A DNA stretch of 64,000 nucleotides, taken from contig NZ_VWNF01000002.1 of assembly GCF_008711175.1 (NCBI RefSeq), positions 33,767-97,766 on the forward strand, read 5' to 3'. Position numbers and translations under genes: made by a program. Position 1 is the first letter of the stretch, and every line of letters begins with the position of its first letter. The notes under the pieces were generated by a model that had not been told where the DNA came from, made no database searches, and saw only the letters and a list, made by a program, of their open reading frames with translations. Positions 60,146 to 64,000 of the stretch are shown here, one piece after another. This DNA comes from Nesterenkonia ebinurensis. GTDB taxonomy: Bacteria; Actinomycetota; Actinomycetes; Actinomycetales; Micrococcaceae.

Positions 60146-61309
60146 TCAGGAGGCGGCGGAGCGCAGAGCTTGGGCAAGATCCTGATAGAGATCCTCGGCA
60201 TCCTCGATGCCCACCGAGAGACGGATCAGCCCTTCAGGCACCGTATCCGGTTCGCCGGGATGACGACGACGCCGCTCCGCCAGGGACTCCACCCCGCCCA
60301 GGCTGGTAGCCGGGGTCCAGACCCGCAGACCCTCCAGCACTGTGTCGGCCGCAGCCTGGCTGCCGGTGTCGATGGTGATGATCGCCCCGAAGCCGCCCAG
60401 CTGGGCCTTGGCCCGGCCGTGCTGAGGGTGGCTGGGCAGGCCCGGGTAGGTGACCGAGGTGAGGGACACGGCGTCGTCGTCCTTCAGCTGATCAAGGCGG
60501 GCGGCCAAGAACGCCGCATTCCGCTCCGCCGCATCCAGCCGCACCGCCAGGGTGCGGACCCCGCGCAGCGCTAGGAACACCTCCATGGGCCCGGGGATGG
60601 TGCCGTGCAGATTCCGGTGACCATGAAGGGCCGCATTCAGGTCCAGGTCCGCGGTGATCGCCGCACCCATGATCACATCCGAATGTCCGGAGATGAACTT
60701 GGTCACCGAATGGACCACCACATCAGCCCCCTGCTTCAGCGGGTTCTGCCGCAGCGGAGTGGCGAAGGTATTGTCCACCGCGGTGAGAACGCCCAGCTCC
60801 TTGGCTTCGGCGATCAGGGCGGGAACATCAGCGACCTCCAGCATCGGATTGGTGGGCGACTCAATCCACAGCAGCGCCTGCGTGCTCTGATCCCGAGCCG
60901 TCTCCGCCACCTCACGCACCGTGCTGAGCACCTGCTCGGTTTCCGCGATATCCACCCGGTGCAGGGTGAAATGCCCCTTGGCCGCCAGCTGAGCAGCCAT
61001 CGAGTAGAACCCCATATACGCGTGACGCGGGATGATCAGATGCCCGCCGATGGGCAGCTGGTTAATCACTGCAGAGACCGCCGAGAGCCCCGAGGAGAAC
61101 AGCAGCCCGTGGGCCCCGCCCTCCAGCTCGGCCAGCAGGCCCTCCAGGGGCTCAAAGCTGGGGATCCCCTCCCGGGCGTAGACCTGGGGGTATTCCACAC
61201 TGGGCCGGTAAACATAGGTGGAGGTGAAATCCACCGGCGGGTTCACCGGGGAGTTGGGCTCATGCGGCCGGCCGGCGGCCACCACTCGGGTGCGCTGATT
61301 CTGTGCCAT
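60146..61309 (-). CDS. Trans-sulfuration PLP enzyme (cystathionine gamma-synthase/lyase type)
   Basis: A 387-residue fold-type I PLP enzyme of the Cys/Met metabolism family. It shows AREGIPSFEPLEGLLAELEG, the PLP lysine in HSVTKFISGHSDVIMGA, and the substrate motif ATSLGGVESLAERRRRHPG. It may be cystathionine gamma-synthase, gamma-lyase or a related lyase; family members cannot be separated by sequence alone. It overlaps the aminotransferase gene upstream, whose TAG shares a G with GTG 61315; I use ATG 61309. The operon suggests sulfur amino acid metabolism. Confidence 0.88.
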   Translation of the reverse strand: MAQNQRTRVVAAGRPHEPNSPVNPPVDFTSTYVYRPSVEYPQVYAREGIPSFEPLEGLLAELEGGAHGLLFSSGLSAVSAVINQLPIGGHLIIPRHAYMGFYSMAAQLAAKGHFTLHRVDIAETEQVLSTVREVAETARDQSTQALLWIESPTNPMLEVADVPALIAEAKELGVLTAVDNTFATPLRQNPLKQGADVVVHSVTKFISGHSDVIMGAAITADLDLNAALHGHRNLHGTIPGPMEVFLALRGVRTLAVRLDAAERNAAFLAARLDQLKDDDAVSLTSVTYPGLPSHPQHGRAKAQLGGFGAIITIDTGSQAAADTVLEGLRVWTPATSLGGVESLAERRRRHPGEPDTVPEGLIRLSVGIEDAEDLYQDLAQALRSAAS

Positions 61310-61314
61310 CACCA

Positions 61315-62553
61315 CTAGGTTAACCAGTCACTGAGGCGGGTGAGTGCACGTGTCAGCACATCGTGGCGTTTGCAGAAGGCGAACCGCAGCAGATAGTTCA
61401 GCTCGTCCTCGTGGTTCTCCTGGGTGCTCAGCAGGGTCAGCGAGGACACCGGGATCGCCCCCACCCCGGCCTGGGCCACCAGCTCGGCGGCGAAGGCAGA
61501 AGCAGTCTGCTCTGTCACCCCCCGCACATCGGCCAGCACAAAGTACCCGGCATCCGGGGTGAAGGCCTGCAGTCCGGCAGCAGCCAGGCCCTCCGCCAGC
61601 AGGTCCCGGCCGGCACGCAGCTCAGCCTGGTTCTGCACGAAGAAACCACGGTCATCCTGCAACCCCTGGGCCACTGCATACTGGTAGGCCCCGCCGGTGC
61701 AGAAGGTGGTGAACTGCTTGACCCCGCGCACCTGATTCACCAGCTGTGGGCTGCCGGTCACCCACCCCACCTTCCATCCGGTCACACTGAAAGACTTGCC
61801 CGCCGAACCGACGGCCACCGCCACATCCTCAGCACCGGGGATGCTCAGAATAGTGGAGTGTGCAGGGGCGTCTGCCTCTCCCAACATGAGATGCTCATAC
61901 ACCTCATCGGACATCACCACTGCACCGACCTCGGCGGCAATGCTCACAATCTCCGCCAGCTCATCGCCGGTGAACACCGCCCCAGTGGGATTGTGCGGGG
62001 TGTTCACCAGAATCATCGAGGTCCGCTCACTCACCGCGGCCCTCAGCGCGGCACAATCCGGCCGGAAGTCCGGAGCCCGCAGCGGCACCGTCTTCAGCTC
62101 CGCCCCGGCCAGCGCCACCATGGACCCGTAGGAGTCGTAGAACGGCTCGAAGGCCACCACCTCACTGCCCGCGGTGGCGAAGGCCAGAATGGTGGCTGCG
62201 ATCGCCTCGGTGGCACCGGTGGTGTGCAGCACCTGGTCCTGAGGATCCAGCTGAACGCCGTAGAACTTCTCCTGGTGGGCGGCCACCGCCTCTCGGAACC
62301 ACGGGAAGCCCGGCCCGGGGGAGTACTGGTTGGTGGGCCCGGCATCGGTGCTGATCGCCTCCGCCGCGGCATCGCGCAGCCACTGGGGTCCCTCCGCATC
62401 CGGAAATCCCTGTCCCAGGTTGATCCCACCATGAGCTATCGCAGCTGCGGTGGTTCGCTCATAGATGGTGGGCAGCACCGTGGCGGTAGCGGCGTCGTAG
62501 GTATTGGCACCGGCAGCAGACCGGGCCCAGGGCGGAGTAGGCATACTGCACAT
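61315..62553 (-). CDS. Class I/II aminotransferase (YbdL/KAT-like)
   Basis: A PLP aminotransferase of about 412 residues. It has INLGQGFPDAEGPQWLRDAA, TNQYSPGPGFPWFREAVAAH, NTPHNPTGAVF, and the PLP lysine in VAVGSAGKSFSVTGWKVGW. The N-terminal pattern fits kynurenine/glutamine/methionine aminotransferases. The pairing with a cystathionine-type enzyme points to methionine or its keto acid, which is inference. ATG 62553 is used; ATG 62544 and 62568 are alternatives. It is divergent from thiL, with 41 bases between the starts. Confidence 0.88.
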   Translation of the reverse strand: MCSMPTPPWARSAAGANTYDAATATVLPTIYERTTAAAIAHGGINLGQGFPDAEGPQWLRDAAAEAISTDAGPTNQYSPGPGFPWFREAVAAHQEKFYGVQLDPQDQVLHTTGATEAIAATILAFATAGSEVVAFEPFYDSYGSMVALAGAELKTVPLRAPDFRPDCAALRAAVSERTSMILVNTPHNPTGAVFTGDELAEIVSIAAEVGAVVMSDEVYEHLMLGEADAPAHSTILSIPGAEDVAVAVGSAGKSFSVTGWKVGWVTGSPQLVNQVRGVKQFTTFCTGGAYQYAVAQGLQDDRGFFVQNQAELRAGRDLLAEGLAAAGLQAFTPDAGYFVLADVRGVTEQTASAFAAELVAQAGVGAIPVSSLTLLSTQENHEDELNYLLRFAFCKRHDVLTRALTRLSDWLT

Positions 62554-62594
62554 GGTAATCCCGATCACCCGGGGGGCCGTGAAAAGATGACGCT

Positions 62595-63674
62595 ATGACT
62601 GATCAGCGGCGCACCGTGGCACAGGCCGGGGAAGACACGGTGCTGGCAGCGGTGCGGGAGGTGATCGACCCGTTCAACGCTGGGCGCACCGGATTGGAGA
62701 TCGGACCAGGGGACGACGCCGCCGCACTGACCGTGGGCAGCGGACAGGCAGTGATCACCACCGACACGATGAGCCAGGGCCAGGACTTCCGTCGTCAATG
62801 GTGGGGGAATGGGCACGAGTGGCCGATGGATGTGGGCACCAAAGCGGCCGCGCAGAACCTCTCAGACATCAGCGCCATGGGTGCTGTGCCCACCGCACTG
62901 GTGGTGAGTCTGACCCTGCCGCCGGAGATACCGCTGAGCTGGGTCCGGGACTTCTACCGCGGGGTGATCAGAGCCTGCAGGCAGCCCGGTGCAGAACGCT
63001 GTGTGATCGCCGGCGGTGATCTGGGATCAGGGGAGACGATCTCGGTGACGATCACAGCGGTGGGTGAACCTGCGGTGGGTGAACCTGTCCAAGGGGGGCG
63101 GCTGCTGCGCAGAGACGAGGCCCGGGCCGGCAATATGCTGGCGGTGGCTGGAAGGCTTGGCCGGGCCGCTGCCGGCCTGGCCCTGCTGGAACAGTCTGGG
63201 GCGGAGCCGGTCCCGGGGCCAGAGCGTCAGCTTGGGCAGGTTCATGCCGAGACCATTCGCGAATGCCTGCGCGCCCAGCAGCGCCCAGAGCCTCCGCTGA
63301 TTGCCGGGCCTGCGGCGCTCGCCGCCGGGGCGACTGCCGGGATGGATCTCAGCGATGGTCTGCTGCGCGATGCCGGGCGGTTGGCCAAGGCCTCAGGGGT
63401 GCAAATCCGGCTCGATGAGGCCCTGCTGCACGCCGAGGCTGAGCCGCTGGTGCCGGTGGCCGGCGTCCTCGGGCTGAGCCAGCCAGCGGCCCGCGACTGG
63501 GTGCTCACCGGGGGCGAAGACTACGGCCTGCTGGTCACTTTCCCCGCAGAGGCCGATCTGCCTTCAGGGTTCCGGGTGTTGGGCACAGTCGAAGCGCTGC
63601 CGGATGGAGACAGCCCCGGCGTCGTCGTACCCTCTGAGCCCTCTGTCCAAGGCTGGGACTCCCTCAAGAGATGA
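62595..63674 (+). CDS. thiL: Thiamine-monophosphate kinase
   Basis: A 359-residue AIR-synthase/PurM-fold kinase making thiamine diphosphate from thiamine monophosphate. It has IGPGDDAAAL, DVGTKAAAQNLSDISAMGA, TAGMDLSDGLLRDAGRLAKA and WVLTGGEDYGLLVTFPAE, the usual nucleotide and metal motifs. ATG 62595 is the family start. IlvB needs its product, thiamine diphosphate. A repeat copy begins at its stop. Confidence 0.94.
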   Translation: MTDQRRTVAQAGEDTVLAAVREVIDPFNAGRTGLEIGPGDDAAALTVGSGQAVITTDTMSQGQDFRRQWWGNGHEWPMDVGTKAAAQNLSDISAMGAVPTALVVSLTLPPEIPLSWVRDFYRGVIRACRQPGAERCVIAGGDLGSGETISVTITAVGEPAVGEPVQGGRLLRRDEARAGNMLAVAGRLGRAAAGLALLEQSGAEPVPGPERQLGQVHAETIRECLRAQQRPEPPLIAGPAALAAGATAGMDLSDGLLRDAGRLAKASGVQIRLDEALLHAEAEPLVPVAGVLGLSQPAARDWVLTGGEDYGLLVTFPAEADLPSGFRVLGTVEALPDGDSPGVVVPSEPSVQGWDSLKR

Positions 63675-63835
63675 GGCGCCAGCCAAGCGCTGTGCCGTCT
63701 TGAGAAGTGAAGGCCTCAGCCCCTCTGACGAGGCCCGCATGGATCGAAGATCCGCGCGGGTCCCGGAGGTCAGGGTCCCGTGCAGCCGGCCGAGAGGCGG
63801 TGCGACATGCGTGCGTCACCGGAGACCCGATTGAG
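63675..63835 (-). repeat. Intergenic repeat copy 6 with nested 49-bp module
   Basis: On the minus strand CGCCTCTCGGCCGGC (about 63785-63799) is followed by the 49-bp unit 63725-63773, and then CTTCACTTCTCAAG. The unit starts CTGACGAGGCCCGCAT and ends GGTCAG on the plus strand. The thiL-proximal end GATGAGGCGC resembles copy 1 beside gltD. The gap holds no gene. Confidence 0.55.
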
Positions 63836-63861
63836 GGTGGGGAAGGCGTCAGTACTCGCCA

Positions 63862-64000
63862 TTAGCCCTGGTATTTGCGGCCGAGTTGGGTGAAGGTCCA
63901 GCCTGCGTTTTCCCAGTCGGTGGCTGGTAGTACGTTGCGGGCGTCGATGAAGCGTTTGGCGGCGACGAGGTGGTTGAGGTCGGTGGGGGTGAGGGTTTTG
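63862..64000 (-). CDS. UDP-glucose 6-dehydrogenase-like protein, C-terminal end (partial)
   Basis: Reading right to left, the frame ends at the stop (63862-63864) with LVAAKRFIDARNVLPATDW and ENAGWTFTQLGRKYQG. This is the C-terminus of UDP-glucose/GDP-mannose dehydrogenases. These oxidise UDP-sugars for cell-wall or capsule polysaccharide. Only 45 residues are in the window; the rest is beyond 64000. The codon use is extremely C-rich at third positions. Without the catalytic region the exact subfamily is open. Confidence 0.78.
   Translation of the reverse strand, partial: KTLTPTDLNHLVAAKRFIDARNVLPATDWENAGWTFTQLGRKYQG

Noticed and set aside
30546..62594. Integrative element attached at tRNA-Glu
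   Set aside because: No integrase, excisionase or second copy of the tRNA 3' end was found, so only a synteny break is claimed.
1..64000. CRISPR arrays, rRNA operons, intact insertion sequences, prophage
   Set aside because: No regularly spaced direct repeats, rRNA sequence, transposase or phage structural gene was seen.

Overview
This window comes from a high-GC actinobacterium, most like Micrococcales/Micrococcaceae (Nesterenkonia or Arthrobacter relatives). The evidence is the gene order and protein style: gltD end, pyk, tRNA-Leu, a PdtaR-type ANTAR regulator, an ilvD/ilvB-ilvN-ilvC/serA/leuB/ilvE amino-acid block, then FAH-gltX-tRNA-Gln-tRNA-Glu. The assignment to genus is inference; no rRNA is present.

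Layout. 0-5.3 kb: core genes (gltD end, pyk, tRNA-Leu, SWIM/SNF2 helicase, pdtaR). 5.4-12.1 kb: a GntR/membrane-protein operon, a repeat-rich spacer, a large wall-anchored GH10 xylanase behind a LacI-type operator, and a LuxR-type response regulator broken by an in-frame TGA. 12.2-23.7 kb: branched-chain amino acid and serine biosynthesis. ilvB is preceded by a classic attenuator with a Leu/Val/Ile-rich leader peptide. metG lies within this block. 23.7-30.5 kb: a regulator/dehydrogenase pair, DUF885, FAH, gltX and two tRNA genes. 30.6-48.9 kb: an accessory region of visibly lower GC. It holds an ABC-F protein with an attenuator-like leader, decayed abiE toxin-antitoxin and oxidoreductase genes, a DUF4143 ATPase, a WYL regulator, MocR/EamA, two LysE exporters, an ArsR/CDF metal module and an orphan antitoxin remnant. 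49-62.5 kb: an Nramp-like transporter, alcohol dehydrogenase, a second-type GAPDH, many small housekeeping or resistance-like enzymes with several gene relics, and a gamma-synthase/aminotransferase operon. 62.6-64 kb: thiL and the end of a UDP-sugar dehydrogenase.

How the genes work together. IlvD, IlvBN, IlvC and IlvE give the common Ile/Val pathway and LeuB joins the Leu branch, while SerA feeds serine. The attenuator ties ilvBNC transcription to the supply of charged Leu/Val/Ile tRNA. The xylanase is a secreted, probably sortase-anchored enzyme under sugar-responsive repression.

The most unusual structures are non-coding. A modular intergenic repeat occurs in at least six places (about 418-530, 2115-2205, 2320-2463, 17825-17990, 18131-18215 and 63675-63835). 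Three copies carry, or adjoin, a second 49-51 bp module bounded by inverted CTGAC/GTCAG ends. One copy sits between serA and a diverged duplicate of the serA start. Many accessory genes also share one leaderless promoter layout: a TANNNT hexamer exactly six bases before the start codon. I saw no CRISPR array, rRNA, intact insertion sequence or prophage.
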